This document shows positions 7,270-13,631 of a DNA stretch of 13,631 bases, piece after piece. The stretch is from Bacilli bacterium. Lineage in GTDB: Bacteria; Bacillota_I; Bacilli_A; RF39; UBA660. Under the pieces are notes generated by a model. That model saw only the letters and a list, made by a program, of their open reading frames with translations. It did no database searches and was not told where the DNA came from. Each line of letters opens with the position of its first letter. Within the stretch, counting starts at the first letter, position 1. The position numbers and the translations under genes were made by a program. The stretch is taken from the NCBI GenBank assembly GCA_900758495.1, contig CAAERO010000025.1, forward strand, positions 1-13,631, read 5' to 3'.

Positions 7270-8047
7270 TGAAAGAAGGAAATATTTAAAAGATATAAAG
7301 AAAGAAAAAAGATTTATTATCTTCTTTCAAGTTATAATACTTATTTCTTTTCTAATTATTTGGGAAGTACTTGCTAAATTTAAAATAATAAATACTTTTC
7401 TTACTAGTAGTCCTTCCCTAATCGTTAAGACTTTAAGTTCTTTAACTACAAGTAATGATTTATTTACACATATCAAAGTTACTTTATTAGAAACCATTGT
7501 AAGTTTTTCTCTTGCTTCTTTTGGAGGAATAGTAATTGCTTCTATACTTTGGTGGAACAAACGTCTTGCTAAAGTAGTTGATCCTTATCTCACAGTTATT
7601 AATGCACTTCCTAAAGTAGCACTTGGTCCTTTGATTATTATTTGGATAGGAGCTAGTACTAAGTCGATAATATTTATGGCTTTACTTATCAGCCTATTCT
7701 TATCTATTATCAATATTTATCACGACTTTAGTGAAACTGATAAAAACTATTTAATTTTATTAAAAAGTCTAGGTGCTAGTAAGAAAGATTTATTTTTTAA
7801 AGTTGTCTTACCTAGCAATTTTTCTAACATAATTAATAATCTAAAGATTAATACAAGTATGGCTTATATAGGTGTCATCATGGGAGAATTACTTGTTTCT
7901 AAAAAAGGATTAGGTTATCTGATTATGTATGGTAGTCAAGTATTCAATATAAATTTAGTTATTACTTCTGTATTTCTTCTTGGAATATTTGCCTTCTTAT
8001 TCTACTATATTATTTGTTTGATAGAAAAAATAGTTATAAAAGGATAG
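7256..8047 (+). CDS. ABC transporter permease (BPD/SsuC-like inner membrane component)
   Basis: This 263-residue membrane protein has about six hydrophobic segments, near residues 19-40, 79-100, 115-131, 137-154, 198-212 and 236-256. The cytoplasmic coupling loop at about 168-187 (LLKSLGASKKDLFFKVVLPS) is the EAA motif of binding-protein-dependent permeases and contacts the ATPase. Length and layout match SsuC/TauC/ThiX-type permeases that work as homodimers. The start at 7256 is fixed by GGAGGG at 7244-7249 and lies within the end of the ATPase gene. The product looks complete, but the partner binding protein is truncated, so the importer could work only with a binding protein encoded elsewhere. 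A terminator begins inside its stop codon region. Confidence 0.92.
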   Translation: MSISNERRKYLKDIKKEKRFIIFFQVIILISFLIIWEVLAKFKIINTFLTSSPSLIVKTLSSLTTSNDLFTHIKVTLLETIVSFSLASFGGIVIASILWWNKRLAKVVDPYLTVINALPKVALGPLIIIWIGASTKSIIFMALLISLFLSIINIYHDFSETDKNYLILLKSLGASKKDLFFKVVLPSNFSNIINNLKINTSMAYIGVIMGELLVSKKGLGYLIMYGSQVFNINLVITSVFLLGIFAFLFYYIICLIEKIVIKG

Positions 8048-8072
8048 AAATCAATTATTGGTTTCTATTTTT
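8044..8072 (+). terminator. Intrinsic terminator of the ABC transporter genes
   Basis: ATAGAAATCA (8044-8053) pairs with TGGTTTCTAT (8059-8068), 10 bp with one G-U pair, around a 5-nt loop, followed by a short T run. The stem includes the permease stop codon. Confidence 0.8.
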
Positions 8073-8086
8073 ATGGTAAAAATAAC

Positions 8087-8125
8087 AAAAAAGACTTAGA
8101 TTTTAATGATAATCTTAAGCCTTTT
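8087..8125. terminator. Second hairpin in the convergent gap, probably bidirectional; serves the aldehyde dehydrogenase unit
   Basis: The arms 8091-8102 and 8111-8123 form a stem of about 12 bp with one bulged base and one G-U pair, around an 8-nt loop. On the minus strand the stem is followed by six U (plus A run 8087-8092), so it should end the FIST/aldehyde dehydrogenase transcript. On the plus strand it is followed by a shorter TTTTATT run and may back up the transporter terminator. Confidence 0.75.
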
Positions 8126-8132
8126 ATTATAA

Positions 8133-9569
8133 TTAATCTAAAATATTTTTAAGAACAATCGTCTTTGTGCGACTCATTTCTTTTAATGTTGTTGAAACTC
8201 CTTCATTACCAATTCCTGAATGTTTCCATCCACCAAATGGCATTTCAATAGCACGATAGAAACTTGCGCCATTGATAACTGCTCCACCTACTTCCATATC
8301 CATAGCAGCTTTGAAAGCAGTTTTCATATCACTAGTCATAATGTTTCCACATAAACCAAATTTACTTTGATTAGCTATTTCTAAAGCTTCTTCTAATGTA
8401 TCAAATGTACAAACTGGGATTACTGGAGCAAAAATCTCCATATCTTTCATAACATCCATATCTCTTGTTACATTATCTATAATTGTTGGTTCAAAGAAAG
8501 CTCCATTTCTTCTTCCACCATATACTAAAGTAGCTCCTTGTTCGATTGTTTTCTTAACTTGTTCTTCTGCATTAATAGCTGCTTTTTCATTTATTAAACA
8601 ACCAATATCAGCATCTTCTTGTTGAGGCATAGCAACTTTTAATGATTTTAAAGTTTCTACTGCTCTTTTAATAAATTCATCTTTAATATCTTTTTGAACT
8701 AAGAATCTTTTACTTGCACAACAAACTTGACCAGTATTATAAAGACGTCCCCAAACTAATTCTTTCATAGTTAAGTCCATATCAGCATCATTCATAACGA
8801 TAAATGCATCATTTCCACCTAACTCTAACATAACGTGTGTAATATTAGAAGCAGCATTAGCCATTACTTCAGCTCCTACTTCAGTACTTCCTGTTACACT
8901 AATTAATGCTACTTGTGGATGTTTTGCTAAAGCATTTCCTGTTACAGAACCACGTCCTGAAATACAGTTAATAACTCCTGCTGGAATTCCTGCTTCCAAT
9001 AATAATTCACAATATCTATGAAGTGTTAATGGATTATCAGTAGATGGTTTTACGATTACACTATTTCCCATTATTAAAGCACTTGGTACTTTTTGACCAA
9101 ATAAGTCGCATGGAAAGTTAAACGGTATAATGCAAGCTACTACTCCTAATGGTTGTTGAACTGTTATTTGCATTGTCTTTTCTTGTCCTACTTCACTTCC
9201 TGCTGGAATTACATTTCCATAATCATGTTTTGCTTTTTCTACATAGCCATGAATGAAATGCTTAGTATTACTAATTTCTACTCTTGCTTCTTTAATTGGT
9301 TTTCCTGTTTCTTTTGATAATAATTGAGCTAACTCTTCATGTCTTTCTTCAACTAAGTCGGCAAATTTATAAAGAATTTCTCCTCTTTCATACATTGGCA
9401 TCTTAGCCCAAGCTTTTTGTGCCTTTGCTGCTTCTTTAACACAAAAATCTACATCTTCTTCGGTAGCTAATGGAACTGTGTCAATTAATTCATTAGTAGC
9501 TGGATTAATTACTTTAGCGGTTTCTCCATTGCTGGCATCAACAAATTTTCCTCCAATTAAATTTTTCAT
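8133..9569 (-). CDS. NAD(P)-dependent aldehyde dehydrogenase (succinate-semialdehyde/lactaldehyde dehydrogenase-like)
   Basis: This 478-residue soluble enzyme of the aldehyde dehydrogenase superfamily has normal length. The oxyanion asparagine is N151 in PFNFP, the cofactor-binding lysine K174 in VKPS, the general base E249 in LELGG, and the catalytic cysteine C283 in GQVCC (residues 280-284). PFGGWKHSGIG (444-454) near the C-terminus is the usual oligomerisation/active-site loop. The overall pattern is close to semialdehyde, lactaldehyde and glyceraldehyde-3-phosphate (non-phosphorylating) dehydrogenases, and the substrate cannot be fixed by reading. It oxidises an aldehyde to the acid with reduction of NAD(P)+. 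The ribosome binding site is strong (GAGGAGGAG). It lies 41 nt after the FIST gene with no terminator between, so the two are probably cotranscribed. Confidence 0.93.
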   Translation of the reverse strand: MKNLIGGKFVDASNGETAKVINPATNELIDTVPLATEEDVDFCVKEAAKAQKAWAKMPMYERGEILYKFADLVEERHEELAQLLSKETGKPIKEARVEISNTKHFIHGYVEKAKHDYGNVIPAGSEVGQEKTMQITVQQPLGVVACIIPFNFPCDLFGQKVPSALIMGNSVIVKPSTDNPLTLHRYCELLLEAGIPAGVINCISGRGSVTGNALAKHPQVALISVTGSTEVGAEVMANAASNITHVMLELGGNDAFIVMNDADMDLTMKELVWGRLYNTGQVCCASKRFLVQKDIKDEFIKRAVETLKSLKVAMPQQEDADIGCLINEKAAINAEEQVKKTIEQGATLVYGGRRNGAFFEPTIIDNVTRDMDVMKDMEIFAPVIPVCTFDTLEEALEIANQSKFGLCGNIMTSDMKTAFKAAMDMEVGGAVINGASFYRAIEMPFGGWKHSGIGNEGVSTTLKEMSRTKTIVLKNILD

Positions 9570-9610
9570 TTTATCTCCTCCTCGTATTTGTTATAGATAA
9601 TTTTTCTTTT

Positions 9611-10798
9611 TTATTCTCTTCCAAATCCTGTAAATGATAACATTAATCCACCACAGATATTGCATGAATGTTCATCATAACCATATTCACCAAAAGTAAA
9701 GATTGTAATGAATGGTACACCATGAGCTTCTTCTACTAAGTTATCATATACCTCATTGATTCGATTACCAATTCCTAGTTTTCTTCCTCCACAATGAACT
9801 AATACATAACCTGCTGGATCACAAGATAATTGACTTTTTAAGTCTTTTAATGTTTTCTTTGTAGAATCAATCAATTCATCTACAGTTGCTTCTAATTGAA
9901 TAATAGCTGTTTTTTCTACTACTTTGTTTCCTAAGTTAATAGTATCGTCATTTGGTGTTTTTGTACCATTGTCATCTCCAAACATTGGATGACGTACTAC
10001 GGTTAAGTTTCCTAATGGATCTTTTACACCTAATGGTTTAGTTATTGAAGCAGCTAATAGATTTTGTCCATGTAATTTATCTACTGTTGTTCCTGTCCAC
10101 TCTGCATATTTCTTTAAAGCTGAAACTCCATCAATTTTTACTAATGTACGATTATTTTTAACTTCTGTTATTAATCCAAAGTTATTTGATTCACGATATG
10201 CTCCTGTATAAGAAGTTGCAATTTCATTATCTGTATAGAAAAATACTACAGCTACACCATCTGAAAATATTTTATCGTTACAATAAATTTTCCAGTTTCC
10301 TTCTACTGTATCATCAGCAGCACTTCCTCCAAACATTGGTACACGTCCAATGATATCTTGGATTCCCATTAAATAATCTTCTTCTTCTTTTGGACTTGCT
10401 ACCATGTAAAAATAATCTGGTGAATATGTAGCTCCAGCATTTAATACGGCTTCTCTTGCTACTTTTCTTCCAATTTCTCTTGCATTCTTTCCTGCTTCAT
10501 GACAAGCTACACCTACAGTCATTTCTTTATCATCGAAAGTCATCATGGCAGCGAAACCATCTTCACTTGAGATAATACCATCATTAGTCATTACCATTCC
10601 ACTTGATGTACAACCAACTACTGGTACTCCTCTCATTGTAGAGCGAACTCCTTTTATAACTTCTTCCGTATCATCTTGACAAGAAGTATAAAGTAATCCA
10701 AGTTTTGGTCTCATTCCTAGTTTGGCATTTTTAGCAGTTTCTAGTCCCTTAGTAAAACTATCTTTTTGAGTACTATAACCTACTTTTGTTTTTAACAT
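9611..10798 (-). CDS. Stand-alone FIST-domain (FIST_N/FIST_C) sensory protein
   Basis: This 395-residue soluble protein has FIST_N features from about residue 30 (KLGLLYTSC, VVGCTSSGMV at 60-69, and DGFAAMMTF) and FIST_C features to the end (TFGEYGYDEHSCNICGG and LMLSFTGFG at 368-393). GRVPMFGGSAADD (151-163) is typical of the linker between the two. FIST domains (F-box and intracellular signal transduction) are proposed to bind small ligands and are often fused to signalling modules; here there is none, only the two FIST halves. Eight cysteines are present, including CNIC at 379-382. The start at 10798 has AGGAGAG upstream. It is the first gene of the unit with the aldehyde dehydrogenase, so a link to aldehyde or fermentation metabolism is a plausible inference. 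The ligand is unknown. Confidence 0.88.
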   Translation of the reverse strand: MLKTKVGYSTQKDSFTKGLETAKNAKLGMRPKLGLLYTSCQDDTEEVIKGVRSTMRGVPVVGCTSSGMVMTNDGIISSEDGFAAMMTFDDKEMTVGVACHEAGKNAREIGRKVAREAVLNAGATYSPDYFYMVASPKEEEDYLMGIQDIIGRVPMFGGSAADDTVEGNWKIYCNDKIFSDGVAVVFFYTDNEIATSYTGAYRESNNFGLITEVKNNRTLVKIDGVSALKKYAEWTGTTVDKLHGQNLLAASITKPLGVKDPLGNLTVVRHPMFGDDNGTKTPNDDTINLGNKVVEKTAIIQLEATVDELIDSTKKTLKDLKSQLSCDPAGYVLVHCGGRKLGIGNRINEVYDNLVEEAHGVPFITIFTFGEYGYDEHSCNICGGLMLSFTGFGRE

Positions 10799-10839
10799 AA
10801 ACTTCTCTCCTTCTATTCTTTATAATCTCTATGGGTTAT

Positions 10840-10853
10840 CAAATCTTGATTTG
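10840..10853. repeat. Short inverted repeat in the FIST gene leader
   Basis: CAAATC and GATTTG are separated by two bases, a 6+2+6 palindrome between the predicted transcription start and the FIST start codon. It could be an operator half-site pair, but such short AT-rich palindromes also arise by chance. Confidence 0.3.
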
Positions 10854-10890
10854 TAAATTGTTTATCTCAATCTACTCTTCCCTATTATTG

Positions 10891-10899
10891 ATTATAGCA
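10891..10899 (-). promoter_or_regulatory. Extended -10 promoter of the FIST/aldehyde dehydrogenase unit
   Basis: Read on the minus strand, TGTGC directly precedes a consensus TATAAT (plus 10891-10896). No good -35 box stands 16-18 nt upstream, only T-rich sequence, so recognition would depend on the extended -10. The leader would be about 85 nt. Confidence 0.6.
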
Positions 10900-10929
10900 C
10901 ACTTTTCTTTCAAAAAAAGAGTTTTCCAC

Positions 10930-10956
10930 AAAAAAAACATATTTTCAAATATGTTT
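10930..10956 (-). terminator. Intrinsic terminator of the tsa operon
   Basis: AAACATATT and AATATGTTT (plus arms 10935-10943 and 10948-10956) form a perfect 9-bp stem with a TGAA loop on the minus strand, followed by a U run. It starts 2 nt after the tsaD stop codon. Confidence 0.88.
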
Positions 10957-10958
10957 AT

Positions 10959-11960
10959 TTACAGATTAACACTAGATTGAGCATTTAGATTGAAGTCTGC
11001 TCTTATGCCCTTGTTATATAGATAATAACCAGCAGCTGCTATCATAGCGGCATTGTCAGTACAAAAATTTAGTGGTGGAATTGAGTAATTAATATTCATT
11101 TCTTCTGCTAGTTTTGCTACTTCTTCTCTTAATTTACTATTTGCTGCTACACCTCCAGCTACTATTAAATTAGTAATATTTTCAGTTTTTAAAGCTTTTC
11201 TTGTCTTGTTTATAATACTACCAATAGCAACATTTTGAAAAGAGCAAGCTAAGTCTTTTTGATTTATTTCACGATTATTTTGTTTTTCTTTATGTGCTAA
11301 ATTAATTACTGCACTCTTTAATCCACTGAATGAGAAATTATAAGTATCATCATTCAAAGGTGTTGGTAATTGATAAGTTGATTGACCTTTATGAGCTAAT
11401 TTGTCTAGTTTTGGTCCACCTGGATATGAAAGACCAATTACTCTTGCTACTTTATCATAACATTCACCTATTGCATCATCTAAAGTACCTCCTAATTTTT
11501 CAAAGTTTAAATGGTCATTCATTTTTATTAATTCAGTATGTCCTCCACTTACTACCAAGGCTATTAATGGAAATTTAAATTCTTCTACTAAACTATTTGC
11601 ATAAATATGACCTGCTATATGATGAACTGGTATTAATGGTTTATTATAGATAAAGCTTAAAGTTTTAGCTGCTTCTAAACCAACTAAAAGACTACCAATT
11701 AATCCTGGTCCATAAGTAACTGCTATAGCATCTACATCATTAATTTTCATACTTGCTTTTTTTAAACAATCCTCTATAACAAAGGTTATATTCTTTACAT
11801 GTTCACGACTAGCTATTTCGGGAACTACTCCTCCAAAATTCTCATGAATAGAAATTTGTGTTGAAGTTGAAGTTGCTATTTCCTCTCTTCCATTTTTTAC
11901 AATAGAACAACTTGTTTCATCACAACTACTTTCTATTCCTAATATATAAGTATCTTTCAT
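10959..11960 (-). CDS. tsaD: TsaD, tRNA N6-threonylcarbamoyladenosine (t6A37) transferase
   Basis: TsaD (Kae1/OSGEP family) moves the threonylcarbamoyl group onto A37 of ANN-decoding tRNAs, working with TsaB and TsaE. The 333-residue protein begins TYILGIESSCDET and contains the metal-binding HHIAGH (H114 and H118), ALVVSGGHTEL, GGTLDDAIGE, and FCTDNAAMIA with the metal ligand D302; all are standard for the family, and the length is normal. The frame extends in phase to a TTG at 11975, but GGAAGTG lies just ahead of ATG 11960 and would be inside that longer form, so I start at 11960. It is the last gene of the operon, 17 nt after rimI, with a terminator immediately downstream. Confidence 0.97.
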   Translation of the reverse strand: MKDTYILGIESSCDETSCSIVKNGREEIATSTSTQISIHENFGGVVPEIASREHVKNITFVIEDCLKKASMKINDVDAIAVTYGPGLIGSLLVGLEAAKTLSFIYNKPLIPVHHIAGHIYANSLVEEFKFPLIALVVSGGHTELIKMNDHLNFEKLGGTLDDAIGECYDKVARVIGLSYPGGPKLDKLAHKGQSTYQLPTPLNDDTYNFSFSGLKSAVINLAHKEKQNNREINQKDLACSFQNVAIGSIINKTRKALKTENITNLIVAGGVAANSKLREEVAKLAEEMNINYSIPPLNFCTDNAAMIAAAGYYLYNKGIRADFNLNAQSSVNL

Positions 11961-11977
11961 TATTAACACTTCCAAAT

Positions 11978-12382
11978 CTAATTCATTTTTAATTCCATCA
12001 ATATTCCATCTATACCATCATAATATTTTTTTCGTACTGCTTGTTTCTTAAAGTTATATTTTTGATACAATTTTATGGCTTTATAATTATCAATTTTTAC
12101 CTCTAGGGTTATATTAATTATCTTATTGATTTTTGCTTTAGCTATTAAATAGTCCATTAAATAAGAAGCTATATGTTTATTTTGATAGATGGTTAGCACT
12201 TCTATTTGATTAATTTCTATTCTATCATAGATTTCACTATAAAGTAATATAGCTTTTACTATATTCTCTTCTTCATAAGTTAATACTTTCAAAAATGGAT
12301 TTTGTAAAAATTCTTCTTTTGTTAGTTTATAAATAAAATTATCCACAGAAATTTGTGGATAAGTATTATATTCTTTTATCAT
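11978..12382 (-). CDS. rimI: RimI-like GNAT N-acetyltransferase
   Basis: This 134-residue GNAT-fold protein is slightly shorter than typical RimI (about 145-150). Motif A, which holds the acetyl-CoA pyrophosphate, is IEVLTIYQNKHIASYLMDYL (about residues 60-79). It departs from the usual Q/R-x-x-G-x-G/A because the first glycine is histidine. The C-terminal part has NYKAIKLYQKYNFKKQAVRK and YYDGIDGILM, the normal RimI ending with the conserved YY. RimI acetylates the N-terminus of ribosomal protein S18, and is very often found between tsaB and tsaD. The start overlaps the tsaB stop by 4 nt (ATGA). A DnaA-box-like palindrome lies in codons near the start. The changed motif A leaves activity to be shown, but family and context are secure. 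Confidence 0.88.
   Translation of the reverse strand: MIKEYNTYPQISVDNFIYKLTKEEFLQNPFLKVLTYEEENIVKAILLYSEIYDRIEINQIEVLTIYQNKHIASYLMDYLIAKAKINKIINITLEVKIDNYKAIKLYQKYNFKKQAVRKKYYDGIDGILMELKMN
12339..12362. repeat. Perfect inverted pair of DnaA-box consensus sequences inside rimI
   Basis: TTATCCACA (12339-12347) and its reverse complement TGTGGATAA (12354-12362) flank a 6-nt spacer. Each 9-mer equals the bacterial DnaA-box consensus. It lies in the first codons of rimI, so in RNA it could also form a 9-bp hairpin. Binding of DnaA is inference. Confidence 0.6.
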
Positions 12383-13008
12383 AAATTGGCTTTTTCCTCA
12401 GCTTCTGTCTTTTTTAAATATATTGGATTAACAAGATGAGGATTAATTCCTTCTTTATCTTGAAAATGGTTTACTATTTTTAATATATCTGGATTATACC
12501 TTACTGTTTCATAAGATGTTTCTATGTTATGATTTGTAATAACTGTTATTGGTTGATATTTTTTTACTTTATTTATTAATTCTTCTAATTTTATATGTGA
12601 ATCTTCGACTACTTTATTCATATTTTTATCATAAAAGGCACCATATACATAACCTCTTCTAGCGTCAATTAATGGTAGTGCAAAAGTGTTAGTATTTGGA
12701 TTTGACAAAGCCATTGCCACTAAACCTGATATCGGAACTATTGGAATATTTAGACTCCAAGCAATTGTTTTAGCAATGGTAACTCCTATCCTGATTCCTG
12801 TAAAAGAACCTGGCCCAATTACTACTATTATTTTATCTAAATTTTGAGGCTTGATGGCTGCTTCATCAAAAAGCTTTATAATTTTTGGTAAAGCAGCCTT
12901 TGATAAGTCCTTTCCTAATTCCTCTTTTATTTCAGTCTGGATAAGATTATCAATTACAATTCCACCATAAAGATAATCTGATGATGTATCTATATAAAGA
13001 GTTTTCAT
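12379..13008 (-). CDS. tsaB: TsaB, t6A37 biosynthesis scaffold protein
   Basis: This 209-residue ASKHA-fold protein is a paralogue of TsaD. The N-terminal LYIDTSSDYLYGGIV (4-18) is the phosphate-1-like strand pair, GPGSFTGIRIG (65-75) is the family hallmark, and PLIDARRGYVYGAFY (112-126) follows. It forms the TsaB-TsaD heterodimer to which TsaE binds. Length is near the usual 220-230 residues. It lacks the metal-binding histidines of TsaD, as expected for TsaB. The start ATG overlaps the tsaE stop by 4 nt (ATGA) and the stop overlaps rimI in the same way, so the three genes are translationally coupled. Confidence 0.96.
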   Translation of the reverse strand: MKTLYIDTSSDYLYGGIVIDNLIQTEIKEELGKDLSKAALPKIIKLFDEAAIKPQNLDKIIVVIGPGSFTGIRIGVTIAKTIAWSLNIPIVPISGLVAMALSNPNTNTFALPLIDARRGYVYGAFYDKNMNKVVEDSHIKLEELINKVKKYQPITVITNHNIETSYETVRYNPDILKIVNHFQDKEGINPHLVNPIYLKKTEAEEKANL

Positions 13009-13463
13009 AAAAAGTCCTCACATAATTCTTCATAAGCTTGTCCGTGTGGAGTAATAGTAATAATTCTGGTATCTTCCTCTTCATTTGATAATTTAAATTT
13101 TATATCTAATCTTTCTTCTGGCAAATAATCCTTTATCATATCTGCCCATTCTATAATGGTAACTCCTCCCTTATCATAATAATCTTCTATACCTAAATCT
13201 TCTGTTTTTCCATCAAGACGATATACGTCCATATGATATAAAGGAAGTTGACCGCTTTGATATTCTTTAATTATATTAAAAGTAGGGCTAGTAACTTCTT
13301 CTTTCACTTCTAATGCTGCTGCAAAACCTTTTGTAAAAATTGTTTTACCACTACCTAAATCACCAACTAAACATATAACCATGTTAGGAAAATGTTCTGA
13401 TTCAATATTTTCTGCCAAAGATATAGTATCTTTTTCATTATATGATGTAACTTTATAATTCAT
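13005..13463 (-). CDS. tsaE: TsaE, P-loop ATPase of the t6A37 complex
   Basis: This 152-residue cytoplasmic ATPase has Walker A GDLGSGKT (34-41), SPTF (59-62) after it, HMDVYRL (77-83) and IIEWAD (103-108), all hallmarks of TsaE/YjeE. It binds the TsaB-TsaD dimer and its ATP hydrolysis resets the bacterial t6A synthase. Length is usual. An AGAGGG site 6 nt before the ATG supports the start at 13463, which is preceded by the best promoter in the window. It is the first gene of the tsaE-tsaB-rimI-tsaD operon. TsaC/Sua5, which makes the threonylcarbamoyl-AMP intermediate, is not in the window. Confidence 0.97.
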   Translation of the reverse strand: MNYKVTSYNEKDTISLAENIESEHFPNMVICLVGDLGSGKTIFTKGFAAALEVKEEVTSPTFNIIKEYQSGQLPLYHMDVYRLDGKTEDLGIEDYYDKGGVTIIEWADMIKDYLPEERLDIKFKLSNEEEDTRIITITPHGQAYEELCEDFL

Positions 13464-13489
13464 AAATTTCCCTCTTTTCCGTCTAGTCC

Positions 13490-13519
13490 ATTATAGCAAA
13501 GGGAAAGAGATTATTTCAA
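13490..13519 (-). promoter_or_regulatory. Strong predicted promoter of the tsa operon
   Basis: On the minus strand TTGAAA (plus 13514-13519), an 18-nt spacer and consensus TATAAT (13490-13495) preceded by TGC (extended -10). It lies between the 5S rRNA end and tsaE, so the tsa genes need not depend on read-through from the rRNA operon. Confidence 0.8.
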
Positions 13520-13547
13520 GATGTTTTAGAAAAATTAAAAATAAAAC

Positions 13548-13556
13548 AAAAAAAAT
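13548..13556 (-). terminator. U-tract directly after the 5S rRNA 3' end, candidate rRNA operon terminator
   Basis: The 5S 3' end is followed at once by A and eight U on the minus strand, with no separate hairpin before the tsa promoter. The stem would have to be 5S helix I itself, whose 5' strand is outside the window. Confidence 0.35.
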
Positions 13557-13631
13557 CTTGGCAACTTCCTATTTTCGCATACACTATCGTCGGCGTTAAG
13601 TGGCTTAACTTCTGTGTTCGGGATGGGAACA
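13557..13631 (-). rRNA. rrf: 5S ribosomal RNA, 3' part (5' end beyond window)
   Basis: Read on the minus strand, the end of the window starts with TGTTCCCATCCCGAACAC, then AGAAGTTAAGC, CGCCGA-GATAGT and the terminal GTTGCCAAG. These are the conserved loop B/helix III, loop C, loop A/helix IV and 3' helix I segments of bacterial 5S rRNA. About 75 of the usual 115 or so bases are present; roughly the first 40 lie past the right edge. It is on the same strand as the tsa operon, so 16S and 23S genes are expected further right. Confidence 0.96.

Noticed and set aside
7327..7560. Minus-strand open frame within the permease gene
   Set aside because: The permease frame has a strong ribosome binding site, membrane segments and the EAA loop; the opposite frame is a shadow.
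11330..11578. Plus-strand open frame within tsaD
   Set aside because: It is antisense to highly conserved TsaD motifs and its composition (Leu/His-rich) is typical of a shadow frame.
1..13631. CRISPR arrays, tRNA genes, insertion sequences, transposases or integrases
   Set aside because: I saw no regularly spaced repeats, no tRNA cloverleaf-like conserved T-loop and no transposase or recombinase motifs in any frame. The only sign of mobility is the truncated gene at the T7SS boundary.
1..13631. Mycoplasma-type code (UGA as tryptophan)
   Set aside because: tsaE and tsaB end in TGA within ATGA overlaps and tryptophans in the conserved proteins are encoded by TGG, so the standard bacterial code fits.

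Overview
The window is AT-rich DNA with strong AGGAGG-type ribosome binding sites, 4-nt ATGA gene overlaps, UGA used as a stop (tsaE and tsaB end in TGA) and a type VIIb secretion locus. This suggests a low-GC Bacillota (Firmicutes) or a close relative that keeps the standard genetic code. Finer placement would be a guess. Nearly everything is on the minus strand; the exception is an ABC-transporter remnant at about 6096-8047.

Positions 1-6091 (minus) hold part of a type VIIb (ESX/WXG100) secretion locus. It starts with its own promoter, then a full-length EssC motor ATPase and the ubiquitin-like EsaB/YukD. After a second promoter come three small helical proteins that look like divergent WXG100 partners or substrates, then a fourth gene cut off by the window edge. 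A clean intrinsic terminator lies between the second and third small genes. EssB, EssA and EsaA are not in the window. Only the first ATPase domain of EssC has intact Walker motifs.

Positions 6096-8047 (plus) carry the C-terminal half of a NitT/TauT/NMT1-type substrate-binding protein, with its start and N-lobe missing, followed by an intact ATPase and an intact permease. The break in the substrate-binding gene coincides with the essC promoter. The secretion locus therefore seems to have been joined to, or inserted into, an older transporter operon. A plus-strand terminator and a hairpin usable in both directions close this convergent boundary.

Positions 8133-10798 (minus) contain an aldehyde dehydrogenase downstream of a stand-alone FIST-domain protein, probably one transcription unit from an extended -10 promoter.

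Positions 10959-13463 (minus) are the tightly overlapped tsaE-tsaB-rimI-tsaD operon, which supplies most of the machinery for the tRNA t6A37 modification. It has a very good promoter and a hairpin terminator. Its rimI gene contains a perfect inverted pair of the DnaA-box consensus. At 13557-13631 is the 3' part of a 5S rRNA gene on the same strand, so an rRNA operon lies just outside the right edge.
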